This document shows positions 1 to 9,229 of a stretch of DNA of 49,011 nt, in pieces. The notes beneath the pieces were generated by a model, which worked only from the letters and a program-made list of their open reading frames with translations, did no database searches and was not told the DNA's origin. Position numbers and translations under genes: made by a program. This stretch comes from Bacilli bacterium. GTDB taxonomy: Bacteria > Bacillota_I > Bacilli_A > RF39 > UBA660. Position 1 is the stretch's first letter; each line of letters begins with the position of its first letter. The DNA is taken from assembly GCA_900771805.1 (NCBI GenBank), contig CAAGPL010000082.1, forward strand, positions 1-49,011, read 5' to 3'.

Positions 1-31
1 CCAGTTGGTGCATTGTTTAAATACAATTTAT

Positions 32-2077
32 TTAACTTTCAAAATTCCATACTATTTTCATATCTCTTGTATTAGTTTCTTTATTATATTTACCAATATA
101 AATTCTATCAATAAAATCTGAAACAATATCTATATCAATACAGTCGATATGTTTATATTTACCATATATAGTTTCTTTAGTTTTCAATATAGCTTTTTTA
201 TCATTGATTAATTTTAGTTCCTCTTTGATTTTAGCTGCTCTATTTTCTAACTTTTCACTATCATCTTTGTATTTACTTTTTAATATTAAATACTCATCAG
301 TATCTAATAAACCACTGATTTTATCTTCATATAAATGTTGAAAGTATGTTTTTTTATTTTGTAATTCCTTATTAACATCAATTAATTCTTTGTTTAAACT
401 ATTTATTCTACTCTTGAATAAATCACTATCATTATCCTTTTCTTTAAATTCTTTTAATTGTTCTTCGTTATAAAAGCGATTTAGTAATTCATTAATTTTA
501 ACTAATGCAAAATTGTTTAATTCATCCTTACTTATACTACTACGGTTATCACAACTCTTGTACTTTTCTTGTTGGTCTTTGCATCTAAAATATACATGAT
601 TAGAGTCTCCTGTTCTGCAGTAAATTTTTCCACAGCATTTGCAATAAAGTTTATGGATAAACGGATTATAATATCCATTTTTATTAGCACGAACTCTTTG
701 TTTTAACCTTTCTTGAACTTTTAACCATTGTTCCAACGAAATAATTCTTTCATGTGTATTTTCAACTCTTATCCAATTTTCTTTATCTTTTTTAACTTTT
801 TTCTTATTTTTATAACTTACATTTGTTGTTTTTGATTGAACTAAATTACCTATATATACTTCATCAGTTAGTATTTTTTTAATCATTTGATCACACCACT
901 TACATTTTTTTCTGATGTTTTTTTCATAATCAATTATTTTTTTCTCATCATTAGTTATTTGAATAACATCAAAATAATATTTTTCGTGTTCTATATTATT
1001 TTCTAATAATATATCAAATTGATAATTAATTGTATGTTTTCTATCTAACACTTCCACGACTGTTGCTATACATGTTGTACCAAAAGGAATAAGATCATCC
1101 TTTTTTAATAGCATCCATTTTTTTACATCAAAATTATTATAATCAATATCATTATAAGTTGTATAATATATTTTCATCTTTTTTTCGGAATAATTTTTTA
1201 AATACAATTTACATTTATTGTCAAAATTCTTTTTATCTTTAGAAAATATATTATAAGAAATAAGATTATGCAGTATCTCCCTACTTTCATTAATATAACT
1301 TATATCAATTTTATAAAGACCTGCTTTTTCAATATAATCATACACTAAATAATTATCAAGATATGCTAATTTTAAGTTTGAACCTTTAGACATCTTATAC
1401 TCATACGGACTTGCAACAAAATTATCGTTCAAATATCTTGCTATTGTTTTAAGCCCCATTCCATTGATATAATTTTCAAATATTTGCTTTACAGTTTCAG
1501 AAGCTACTGGATCTATAATTAAATGGTTTTTATTTTCTGGATCTCTATCATAACCATAAGGAGCAAAACTTCCAGTAAACTCTCCACTCGCTCTTTTTGC
1601 TCTCAATGTTTCTTTAATATTTATTGAAGTATCTTCTAAATACCATTCATCTGTCAACCCTAAAATTTGACTAGTCTTTTTAGTTTCTCGTCTTGTATTA
1701 TCAATATGATCCACAACACTTTTAAACTGTACGTTCCATTCTAAAAACTTATTATGTAAGTATCTTTCTATAAGTTCCATATCTCTTGCAAATCTTGATT
1801 GAGTTTTTGCAATTACTACATCTATTTCTCCAGCTTCACAGGCTTTAATCATTTCATTAAACTGTGGCCTTGAACTATCTGCTCCAGACCAATCTTCATC
1901 ATTATAAACTCCTACAATTTCATATCCATGTTCTATTGCATAACTACGTAACATTAAATCTTGATTTTTAATACTTTCTGATTTTTCTTCTTTGGTTAAT
2001 TTATCCCCATCTTCCTTTGATAATCTTTCGTATAACACCGCCCTTAATATTTTATTTGTACTTGTCTCACTATTCAT
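32..2077 (-). CDS. Large serine recombinase (ICE integrase/excisionase)
   Basis: Site-specific recombinase likely to integrate and excise the element. The N-terminal resolvase domain (about residues 11-160) carries the YERLS motif with predicted nucleophile Ser20, and the SRFARD helix follows near residues 94-99. The recombinase domain starts near 160 with the typical GSFAPYGYDRD stretch. A zinc ribbon sits at about 479-509 (CKCC, then two further Cys), followed by a coiled coil and C-terminal tail, as in the family. Unusually, about 160 residues (about 232-392) separate the recombinase-domain helix (ASPYEYKMSKG) from the strand-helix that normally follows closely (IKKILTDEVYIGNLVQ). The ATG is preceded by a strong SD (AGGAGAGGA, 6 nt). 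Being terminal, it probably lies beside one att site in bases 1-31, which I could not define. Confidence 0.93.
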   Translation of the reverse strand: MNSETSTNKILRAVLYERLSKEDGDKLTKEEKSESIKNQDLMLRSYAIEHGYEIVGVYNDEDWSGADSSRPQFNEMIKACEAGEIDVVIAKTQSRFARDMELIERYLHNKFLEWNVQFKSVVDHIDNTRRETKKTSQILGLTDEWYLEDTSINIKETLRAKRASGEFTGSFAPYGYDRDPENKNHLIIDPVASETVKQIFENYINGMGLKTIARYLNDNFVASPYEYKMSKGSNLKLAYLDNYLVYDYIEKAGLYKIDISYINESREILHNLISYNIFSKDKKNFDNKCKLYLKNYSEKKMKIYYTTYNDIDYNNFDVKKWMLLKKDDLIPFGTTCIATVVEVLDRKHTINYQFDILLENNIEHEKYYFDVIQITNDEKKIIDYEKNIRKKCKWCDQMIKKILTDEVYIGNLVQSKTTNVSYKNKKKVKKDKENWIRVENTHERIISLEQWLKVQERLKQRVRANKNGYYNPFIHKLYCKCCGKIYCRTGDSNHVYFRCKDQQEKYKSCDNRSSISKDELNNFALVKINELLNRFYNEEQLKEFKEKDNDSDLFKSRINSLNKELIDVNKELQNKKTYFQHLYEDKISGLLDTDEYLILKSKYKDDSEKLENRAAKIKEELKLINDKKAILKTKETIYGKYKHIDCIDIDIVSDFIDRIYIGKYNKETNTRDMKIVWNFES

Positions 2078-2136
2078 AAAAAATCCTCTCCTATTTTTTA
2101 ATCATAGTTTCAAGCCCATTTAAATTATAACGCGTA

Positions 2137-2310
2137 TTAAACATAATTACAGCCCTCTAGCAATGAATTTTCCTTTTTTTTAATATAATTATAGAATTTT
2201 TTATTAAATATCACTGATAATTCTTCATTTGTAATCTCTAATTTTGATGTTTTATATTCTTCTTCACAAACATAATTAATAGTTCTTTTTTCTTTTCCTT
2301 TCTTAACCAT
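2137..2310 (-). CDS. Small conserved-looking ICE protein upstream of the recombinase
   Basis: A 57-residue ORF starting MVKKGKEKRT and ending EGCNYV. It has a very good SD (GGGGGATAA, then ATG) and fills the gap between sortase and recombinase in the same orientation, 30 nt after the sortase stop. It is lysine- and glutamate-rich with no membrane segment. I do not recognise the family. Its position next to the recombinase would suit a small recombination or excision accessory protein, but nothing in the sequence shows that. Confidence 0.6.
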   Translation of the reverse strand: MVKKGKEKRTINYVCEEEYKTSKLEITNEELSVIFNKKFYNYIKKKENSLLEGCNYV

Positions 2311-2340
2311 TTTATCCCCCTTTTTATTCTTTTTTATTTT

Positions 2341-2949
2341 TTAGTAATTTGATTGTTCAAACAACTTACCAATCAATACAACTTGATAACCTTTTCTATT
2401 TGGATTACAAGTTATTAATGTTATATATTTATCACTATTACTAAGCAAAACATCTGCTTTGCCTGTTTTTTCTATATCATATTTATTGGTGATTTCATAA
2501 TTATATTTAACCCCTTTATAATAAACATAAACACTATCACCAATATTAACATTTATTAATTTCTTAAAATAAGAAATGTTACTATTCCCAGAATGTGCAT
2601 ATAAAATAAAATTACCCTCTTTGTCAGGATAATTACTATGTCCATCAACACTTATAGCATAATTAATCGAGCTAAAGTTCTTAGTGCTATCAACTACACC
2701 TCTTTTTAAATCTATACTAGGTATTTCTAAAACTGCTGTATAATTTATTTCTTGTTGATATTCTTTTTTTATTTCTGGTTGTTCTTTTTCCATTTCTTCT
2801 TCATCTACTATTTTAGTTTCCTCAATATAATCGTTTACCATTTCTTCATCTTTTTGAGTTTGATAATAATTATAAACACTCAAAAATGATATTATTACTA
2901 AAGAAACAATTATGAATATTTGACCTATTATTTTTAGTTTTTTTCTCAT
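2341..2949 (-). CDS. Sortase family transpeptidase
   Basis: Membrane-anchored cysteine transpeptidase that attaches a surface protein to the cell wall. An N-terminal uncleaved signal anchor (about residues 8-28) leads into a linker, then the sortase barrel from about 70. The catalytic triad is visible: His119 (LYAHSG), Cys181 in TLITC, and Arg185 after CNPN. Length (202 aa) is normal. The start ATG overlaps the stop of the coupling-protein gene (ATGA), so the two are probably translated together. The obvious substrate in this window is the adhesin at 27205-29679, whose C-terminus has a VPNT-type sorting signal. The exact sortase class cannot be assigned by eye. Confidence 0.93.
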   Translation of the reverse strand: MRKKLKIIGQIFIIVSLVIISFLSVYNYYQTQKDEEMVNDYIEETKIVDEEEMEKEQPEIKKEYQQEINYTAVLEIPSIDLKRGVVDSTKNFSSINYAISVDGHSNYPDKEGNFILYAHSGNSNISYFKKLINVNIGDSVYVYYKGVKYNYEITNKYDIEKTGKADVLLSNSDKYITLITCNPNRKGYQVVLIGKLFEQSNY

Positions 2950-5234
2950 GTTTGATTTTCCCTTTCTATATTATTCCAAAAAGATATTATCGCTTTTTTA
3001 ATTCTCTTATTTGTTGCAATTTCTACTGTTATATCATCAGTAAATAATTGTTTTAATTTTATTAAATTCATTTTGTTAAACAATGTAGCTATTTCTAATG
3101 TATAAACCTCATCATCATCTTTTATTTCATTAATAATTCTTCCATCAAATAAATCTTTTAATTTTTTTAAAAACAGCAAAGCATTATTCTCACTATTTAT
3201 ATTTTTAATAATTTTTCTCATTTTGTTTTGAGTTTGTCTTTGACTAGAAGTAATTATTTTTTGTGTTATCGCTCTCTCTTTACTATTATTATCCTTCTCA
3301 TAATAATCTCGCAATTTTTCAATCGTATAATAATTATCAGTTAATCTTTTAAGTACCTTTGTTTCTCTTTCACAAATTGGCACTTTTTTATATTTTGGAT
3401 ATAAATCACTATACATATATGTATCTCTAAATATTGGATTACCAAATACAGGAAAGATAATAGTTTTATATTTAAGTGCAATAATTTCATTTGCAGTTAA
3501 TAATTCTCTACCCAATAAAGAAGTAGTTTGATTACCGCCTATCTTAAATGGATCGGTACTTGTACTTAATGAGCTAGTTGTTATTGTTGCTTTACCAAGT
3601 TTTTTTTCAATAATCTGTGCACACTCTACACTATTAGTTTTCAAATAACATAAAGCCGAGTTATCAATTATTATACTAGCTATTTCTTTACCATATATTT
3701 GATCTAATTGTGCAAATGATTGTATAAAGAATATATATCTCATTCCCCTAGAACGAGCCACACTAACTGAAACTTGTATATCTCTTATTGGAGGAATTGA
3801 AGCAAATTCTTCAAGAATCCATTCAACTTTAACTGGAAGAGTGCCATTATTTTCAGGTAAGTTTGCAAAATTTGATAGATCTTTAATTAACATTCCTAAA
3901 ATAATTGTAACTAGTTGATAATAGCTATTATCTTCATCTGGCACAATTATAAAAAGTGCTGTTGGTTTTTTAGCAACATCAGTAAGATTAAACTCACTTA
4001 TGCTAGTTACATTTTCTACATTTAAATCATCAAATATAGACATCTTTTCTCCAAATACAGCAGTTACAGATTTATAAGTATTCTCAGCTGCTGAAAGTAT
4101 TGATGTTAAATAATCTTTTGATAAACAACCATAACTTCTAGCATTCAAGTTTCTTTGTAAATATGTTTGATTTTCTTTAATCAATGAAGAATTTTGAAAC
4201 TTTTTTATACTTGCAATATTGATTTTATTTTCACCGATCAATCCTTTTTTAAAATCCTCTAAAAAAATTCCTGTTAATCCAATAAATAATTGTTTACTAC
4301 TATTAATCCAAAATGGATCCTTACTTTCTTTTTCAGTAAATATTAAATTTGCAAGAGAAATAACTAGATGGTTAGCCTCTGCTTGATGATTAGAACTTTT
4401 ATTTTGATTATCTTTAATTTTTTCTAATAAATCATTTTGTGATAATGTATTCAAATATTCCTCTAACTCTTTTTTAGTATGATTCTCAAAAATATAATTT
4501 TCAAAAAGTTTTTTACTTTTTGCATTTTTTTCAATGTCATCCTGATTATTTTTTATTACCTCAATAATATAGTCTGCTAAATTATATTTACTTATAATCT
4601 GTTCCATATATTTTTTGCTTGTAAACATTTTTGATATTGATATTTTATTTACTTTTATAAAATATGACAAAAGGAACATCATATTTTTATCATACATACA
4701 ATGTTCCTTCCATTCTGTAATGATTGGTTGCATAATATTAATTTTATTTGATTTGGTTGGATTTCTAAAATCTATCGTAACAACATCATAACCATTTTCT
4801 TCAAAAATTTTACCAGTTGTTTTAAAAAGTTCTGCTTTGGGATCGGTTAAAACTACTGAATGTTTTTCTTTAGCAGTTGCGAATTGGATACAGATAGGAA
4901 TACTAACAGTAATTGACTTACCACTACCAGTAGAACCAATCAAAACATAATGTGGTGATTTATTATCATAATATACATTTTTAAACTTTCCATTTTCTTT
5001 TTCATACCAAACTGGAAAACCAGCTTTATTAATATTATTTAAATCTTCTTTATCAAAGTTTGCTTTTATTTCTTTTTTATCAGCAAATTTACTAGAGCCA
5101 TGCTCATTATTGTTTTTTAACTTTCTTTTAAAAATTCTTGGCTCTATTATTATAATAAATACTATAAGTGATATAACTATAATCAATAATATTATCATAG
5201 GTGGAGATATAGAATCAAGCTTTACACTATCCAT
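2946..5234 (-). CDS. Type IV coupling protein (VirD4/TraG family)
   Basis: Inner-membrane ATPase that brings the relaxase-DNA complex to the conjugation channel. It has one clear N-terminal membrane segment (about residues 12-31), Walker A GSTGSGKS at 100-107, and the TDPKAELF motif near 130. The acidic Walker B-like motif reads WILEEFAS (about 472-479), where most relatives have DEF. The stretch FIQSFAQLDQIYG near 503-515 is typical of TraG. Between the DFRNP motif (about 155-160) and the HQAEANHLV motif (about 283) there is an apparent extra segment of roughly 90 Lys/Asn-rich residues. The gene ends in ATGA overlap with the sortase and begins 3 nt after the preceding gene. It completes the transfer apparatus encoded at 20-26 kb. 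Confidence 0.94.
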   Translation of the reverse strand: MDSVKLDSISPPMIILLIIVISLIVFIIIIEPRIFKRKLKNNNEHGSSKFADKKEIKANFDKEDLNNINKAGFPVWYEKENGKFKNVYYDNKSPHYVLIGSTGSGKSITVSIPICIQFATAKEKHSVVLTDPKAELFKTTGKIFEENGYDVVTIDFRNPTKSNKINIMQPIITEWKEHCMYDKNMMFLLSYFIKVNKISISKMFTSKKYMEQIISKYNLADYIIEVIKNNQDDIEKNAKSKKLFENYIFENHTKKELEEYLNTLSQNDLLEKIKDNQNKSSNHQAEANHLVISLANLIFTEKESKDPFWINSSKQLFIGLTGIFLEDFKKGLIGENKINIASIKKFQNSSLIKENQTYLQRNLNARSYGCLSKDYLTSILSAAENTYKSVTAVFGEKMSIFDDLNVENVTSISEFNLTDVAKKPTALFIIVPDEDNSYYQLVTIILGMLIKDLSNFANLPENNGTLPVKVEWILEEFASIPPIRDIQVSVSVARSRGMRYIFFIQSFAQLDQIYGKEIASIIIDNSALCYLKTNSVECAQIIEKKLGKATITTSSLSTSTDPFKIGGNQTTSLLGRELLTANEIIALKYKTIIFPVFGNPIFRDTYMYSDLYPKYKKVPICERETKVLKRLTDNYYTIEKLRDYYEKDNNSKERAITQKIITSSQRQTQNKMRKIIKNINSENNALLFLKKLKDLFDGRIINEIKDDDEVYTLEIATLFNKMNLIKLKQLFTDDITVEIATNKRIKKAIISFWNNIERENQT

Positions 5235-5237
5235 TCT

Positions 5238-5834
5238 TTACATCTCCAAAACTTCTTTATTTTCTTTTAAGAAATCATTATATTCTAATAATTTTTCTTT
5301 TTCTTTTCCATAAACAGTAGATAATGGATAACCAAAATTTTTTTCACTTTGAGAACAACACATTATTTTATTATTAACAAATGTATATAGTTTACCTTTT
5401 CTATTTATATAATAATCATAGTTATACCCTGTATCCAAATCCAATTTAGTTAATAGGTAATACTTTTCTGGATGAAGTTCTTTATCAGATTCAATATGTT
5501 TGATTTTTGATAAGTTACCACTTAATATTGCATCAACATTATCTTTATACTTTTTGTAAGTTTCCACAACACCAATATCCTTAGCATCTTCATAATAATT
5601 ATCTAAATAGTTATTTAATACTAATTTAGAATATTTGCTATTAGAAGTTGGATGAAAATTACCACTTACCAAGTTATAAATAAATTCAGCATAAGTTTCT
5701 TCAAATGTATTTCTTTGACATAAAAATTCTGAATTATAAAAAGTTAATGGATATAAACTTGAATCTGCTAGATCAGCTGAAATGTTATTTTTCTTCTTAT
5801 CAATGTTAATGTTCTTTATATGATAATAACTCAT
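5238..5834 (-). CDS. ICE protein of unknown function
   Basis: A 198-residue acidic, Tyr- and Asn-rich soluble protein beginning MSYYHIKNINIDKKKNNISA. No membrane segment or catalytic motif is visible. Its opening (ISADLADSSLYPLTFY) and a central stretch (NLVSGNFHPTSNSKYSKLVL) look like an uncharacterised family I associate with Firmicutes conjugative elements; I know no function. It lies 1 nt after the preceding gene and 3 nt before the coupling protein, so it is part of the operon. The upstream gene's last codons (GAAATGGAGATG) supply its SD. Confidence 0.8.
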   Translation of the reverse strand: MSYYHIKNINIDKKKNNISADLADSSLYPLTFYNSEFLCQRNTFEETYAEFIYNLVSGNFHPTSNSKYSKLVLNNYLDNYYEDAKDIGVVETYKKYKDNVDAILSGNLSKIKHIESDKELHPEKYYLLTKLDLDTGYNYDYYINRKGKLYTFVNNKIMCCSQSEKNFGYPLSTVYGKEKEKLLEYNDFLKENKEVLEM

Positions 5835-5835
5835 A

Positions 5836-6855
5836 TTACATCTCCATTTCTTTATCAGAATTCTTTTCCAATAATTTAACTATATCAAATTCCGAAAAAC
5901 ATATTATCGTTGGTTCGTATTCTTCTCTTGCCTTTAATGCACTTTCATATAAACTTTTATTTGGATATTTTTTATAATCTTCAGGATCGTTTCCTGTAAT
6001 TCCAATTTTATTAAATTCCTTAATCAATCTTTCATCAGTTATTTTTCCCATATATCTATAACAGTTTTTACCACTATGGTAAGTTTTTATAATTTCTACT
6101 TGAATAGGTATATCAACTAATGAATCTGTATCTTCTATTACAGTTTGAAAGTAAGGAGTTCCATCAGATTCTTCCATTGTGATATTATAACCGGCTACCA
6201 AATTAGCATAATCAGAATTTCTTATTATTGTAGTACCACCTACATCATTAGTTATTGAACATTCACTAATTTCAACTTTATCACCTTCACTCAAATTTCT
6301 TTGTTCTCCACTTAATAATAGACCTTCCATTTTTAATTCTTTAATATCAAATCTTTTTTTTATATAATCAAACAATTCGTTTCTAGAACAAAAATCTTTA
6401 TTAACACCACTTATTATAAGTAAGAACCTTAATTTATTATCTCTTATACCTTCAATGACACTACCCATTGTTCCATCAGTACCTGTTCTTATAGAACATT
6501 CAGGTTGCCATTCATCTCTCATCTCTTCTATTTCTTTAGCATAATCATTTATTCCCATTGCAAAACACGCAGTATCAACACCAATATCATATTGTTTTAA
6601 TTTTGTATTTTTTAAAACTTTTATTTCTCTTTCATCTGTTAAATTACATTCATTTTCATCAGTTTTAATTATTATAAAGAAATGTATATGTTTATCATCA
6701 TCTTCTTCAAAGTCAGTTGTACCAAATTGCATTTCTACAAAAACATCTTTCATATCCATATTTTTATTTTCATATCTACATGGAACATTACTACCATAAC
6801 TTGGATCAGATATAATAATATCATTTAATTCTTTTATTTTACCCTTAAATTTCAT
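5836..6855 (-). CDS. ICE protein of unknown function with N-terminal DPSYG motif
   Basis: A 339-residue soluble acidic protein. The N-terminus has IIISDPSYGSNVPCRYE, a pattern seen in several uncharacterised phage and ICE proteins (ISDPCY-like). The middle is rich in beta-strand patterns with several Cys residues, and the C-terminus ends SDKEMEM. No enzyme motif is recognised. The start ATG has a GGGGGAAAAT-type SD. It belongs to the block of accessory proteins that would enter a recipient early if the oriT assignment is right, so an anti-defence or establishment role is possible but unproven. Confidence 0.8.
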   Translation of the reverse strand: MKFKGKIKELNDIIISDPSYGSNVPCRYENKNMDMKDVFVEMQFGTTDFEEDDDKHIHFFIIIKTDENECNLTDEREIKVLKNTKLKQYDIGVDTACFAMGINDYAKEIEEMRDEWQPECSIRTGTDGTMGSVIEGIRDNKLRFLLIISGVNKDFCSRNELFDYIKKRFDIKELKMEGLLLSGEQRNLSEGDKVEISECSITNDVGGTTIIRNSDYANLVAGYNITMEESDGTPYFQTVIEDTDSLVDIPIQVEIIKTYHSGKNCYRYMGKITDERLIKEFNKIGITGNDPEDYKKYPNKSLYESALKAREEYEPTIICFSEFDIVKLLEKNSDKEMEM

Positions 6856-6866
6856 ATTTTCCCCCT

Positions 6867-7595
6867 TTATATTTCTAAATTTTGTTCTTTATGATACTCT
6901 TCGTTCACACCATCAGTTGAATAAAATAGTTCTCCATATTCATTTTCAATCTCTGCAAAAGCATAATTTTGTCTTGACATTACTTTTTTCAACCTTGCAA
7001 CAGCATCTTTTAAATCATAGTATGTACCATCAAGTTCAATAGATTCTCCAACATCTCTATCTTCTTCTGTTTCCCATATCTTTATACTAAAAATATCATA
7101 ATTTATATATTCAAATATATAATCACTTACAGCTTCTTTTATATCGTCAATATCATTACAAACATATTTTGCTCCAGAACTATCCTCAGTTCCTATATAC
7201 AATTTTTTAGTATCATTATTATAACTTAATCCAATATTAAAACTTTTATTTAAATTTTCATTATTATCATTAGTTAAATACCATTTATTATTGTTTTCTA
7301 CTTCAATATAATAATAATTTTCATCACAATTATCACATAAATAAGTGTAATCTATCAAATCACTTATTAATAATTTATTTTGGCACTTAGGACAATTACA
7401 AACTGTCATTAAATCATTTTTATTGTATTCTTTAGTTTGACTATAGGCGTTTTCGTAAATGTCTGAAATGACAGTTAAAAATTCTTTTATTTTTCCTTGA
7501 TTATTATCCAATGATTGTATATCAGCATTATCTAAAATATCTATTAAGTATTCATATACAATTTTAGATTCTTTCAATATTTCATAATAAGTCAT
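6867..7595 (-). CDS. Zinc-ribbon-containing ICE protein, function unknown
   Basis: A 242-residue protein with an alpha-helical N-terminus, then a probable zinc ribbon near residues 68-95 (CPKC and CDNC pairs separated by about 15 residues). A beta-rich acidic region follows, and the C-terminus contains a YDLKDAVARLKKVMSRQNYAFAEIENEYGELFYST stretch (split here: YDLKDAVARLKK, then AFAEIENEYGELF). The zinc ribbon is directly seen; binding to nucleic acid or protein is only inferred. It sits 11 nt upstream of the next gene in the same operon. Confidence 0.78.
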   Translation of the reverse strand: MTYYEILKESKIVYEYLIDILDNADIQSLDNNQGKIKEFLTVISDIYENAYSQTKEYNKNDLMTVCNCPKCQNKLLISDLIDYTYLCDNCDENYYYIEVENNNKWYLTNDNNENLNKSFNIGLSYNNDTKKLYIGTEDSSGAKYVCNDIDDIKEAVSDYIFEYINYDIFSIKIWETEEDRDVGESIELDGTYYDLKDAVARLKKVMSRQNYAFAEIENEYGELFYSTDGVNEEYHKEQNLEI

Positions 7596-7608
7596 TTAAT
7601 TTTCACAC

Positions 7609-8046
7609 CTACATTTCCATTTCCTTATTAATATCAAAATCTTCTTTCTTGTTAATACCATTAATATTTATAAACTCATCATATATATCATTGTCTTTAA
7701 CAAATGAATAATAATTCATTAACATTACAAAATCTCCTTCACTTATTAGATCGTTCCTATCAACATTTCCTTTCTCGTCTAAAGTTTTAAGCCCAATACC
7801 ATTTCTTACTTTATCCGATTCAGTTTGCGTTATTCTCATAATTCTATTATTATTTACTTCTATATCTATGTTCTTTTCAAATAATTTATCTGTGTTAATA
7901 TCTATATCAAATTCAAACTGAAAATTAGAGTTCATTTCATAAACAATAAAATCTTTTAAATCTTCACTTGAACAAATATCTAAACCACATTTATTGAACA
8001 CTTCTTTGTTTTCTTCATAAATTTCTTCCAAATATTTACTATTCAT
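7609..8046 (-). CDS. Small acidic ICE protein, function unknown
   Basis: About 145 residues. The frame is open back to a GTG at 8058, but the ATG at 8046 (MNSKYLEEIYEENKE) is the better start: it sits about 13 nt after GGAG and overlaps the upstream stop by 8 nt, whereas the GTG is only 2 nt from that SD. The protein is highly acidic with no membrane segment or known motif. Its C-terminus (NKEMEM) matches the end of the gene at 5836. In both cases this tail encodes the purine run serving as SD region for the following gene. Confidence 0.72.
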   Translation of the reverse strand: MNSKYLEEIYEENKEVFNKCGLDICSSEDLKDFIVYEMNSNFQFEFDIDINTDKLFEKNIDIEVNNNRIMRITQTESDKVRNGIGLKTLDEKGNVDRNDLISEGDFVMLMNYYSFVKDNDIYDEFININGINKKEDFDINKEMEM

Positions 8047-8647
8047 ATTCTTTTTCACTCTCCATCTTTTTGCTATATTCTTCTATACTATTTACATTGT
8101 CAATCACAGAATTAAAATCATCCCATGCTCTTGTATCCAACACAAAATTATTATCAATAACCAACTCATATTTTCCATCTGATACTTCGTTAGTTGTAAT
8201 ATTATCAAAATTTATTTTTTTCTTTTTTAATAGTTCTATATAGAAATCTGTGATACTACGCATATTAAACTCATTATCAGCACCAAATTCTTCAAACGGA
8301 CTATTATTATTAAAATTAATTTCAAATTCATTACAAACTTCTAATAAAGGTTTTAAACTATCCTTATAATATTTAATGCAGTCTTTAAAAGATAACATTG
8401 AATCTAAATCTATTTTTAATGGCCTTTCAAAATAGTTATTGGTATGTAAATAAATTTCTCCGCAAGTATTACTAAAATTATCATACGCTATACTTTCATT
8501 ATTATTTAGAGCAAATAAAATAGAAGCATACCTTTCTCTTTCTGCTCCTTCACTAAGTAAATAACATTCATTATAAAATTTTAAAGCATCATTTTTATTT
8601 TTATATACACTCAACGATCCATAACAATTTGTATATACTTCTTCCAT
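8039..8647 (-). CDS. ICE protein of unknown function (YTNCYGSLSVYKNK N-terminus)
   Basis: About 202 residues starting MEEVYTNCYGSLSVYKNKND. The frame is open to 8710, but that part lies inside the upstream gene; the ATG at 8647 follows a clear AGGTGGTG SD and is chosen. The motif LLSEGAERERYASILFALN and the overall layout recall uncharacterised proteins repeatedly found in Firmicutes conjugative elements. No catalytic residues, zinc site or membrane segment are seen. It is acidic like its neighbours and ends overlapping the next gene. Confidence 0.78.
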   Translation of the reverse strand: MEEVYTNCYGSLSVYKNKNDALKFYNECYLLSEGAERERYASILFALNNNESIAYDNFSNTCGEIYLHTNNYFERPLKIDLDSMLSFKDCIKYYKDSLKPLLEVCNEFEINFNNNSPFEEFGADNEFNMRSITDFYIELLKKKKINFDNITTNEVSDGKYELVIDNNFVLDTRAWDDFNSVIDNVNSIEEYSKKMESEKEYE

Positions 8648-8660
8648 CTCACACCACCTT

Positions 8661-9152
8661 TTATATTTCTTTACAATTATAATTTTTATATATAAATTCT
8701 TCTTCTCCAAAATAATTCTTAAATAACTCTTCTAATTTGTCAAATAATTCATCATCTGACATATTTTTATCAAACCGTTCTACCTCTTCTATTTCACTTT
8801 CCCAATAACCAGGTTCCAATCTAATACCATATTCAATAGTTGGAGAGCCATCTCTATAATGTAATTCTACGCAATGACAAACATTTTTAAGTCTAGCAAC
8901 TGTATATGAATAATTATCATTTAAGTTCTTTAAATTATTAATTAATTCTCCTTCAAGATAACCCTTATCTGGTATTTCTTCTATATTCATGTACAAAATA
9001 CTATTATCAATATTTAACTCCGACAAGATATCTTTTAATGATTCATTATACTCTTCTGAATCAAATTTTTTTAAATAATCAATACAATACTTTTCTCCTA
9101 AATCATATTGCTTTTTAATTTCCTTTAAACTCAATTCTTCAAAACATCTCAA
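8661..9152 (-). CDS. Small acidic ICE protein, function unknown
   Basis: About 163 residues, helix-rich and acidic, ending NYFGEEEFIYKNYNCKEI. The frame is open to a GTG at 9167, but that codon has no SD. A GTGGAG lies just inside it, 9 nt before an in-frame TTG at 9152, which I take as start. The region VARLKNVCHCVELHYRDGSP is the most structured part. Family not recognised. It is 13 nt from the next gene. The 77 nt upstream hold nothing I can interpret. Confidence 0.68.
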   Translation of the reverse strand: MRCFEELSLKEIKKQYDLGEKYCIDYLKKFDSEEYNESLKDILSELNIDNSILYMNIEEIPDKGYLEGELINNLKNLNDNYSYTVARLKNVCHCVELHYRDGSPTIEYGIRLEPGYWESEIEEVERFDKNMSDDELFDKLEELFKNYFGEEEFIYKNYNCKEI

Positions 9153-9229
9153 TATTATCAACTCCACTTTTCCACGTTTTATTAAGATATTTATTATATC
9201 TATTTATTTCTTTTTCTACATTTCCCTTA

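Noticed and set aside
1..60. Possible left attachment site next to the recombinase stop
   Set aside because: The first bases look like an edge, but I found no matching direct repeat near 31-35 kb. A 13-nt match (TAAATACAATTTA) recurs inside the recombinase gene near 1199, which shows how easily AT-rich matches arise.
4300..4700. Frameshift or pseudogene in the coupling protein
   Set aside because: The frame is intact and codon use is uniform, so the extra length is treated as an in-frame insertion.
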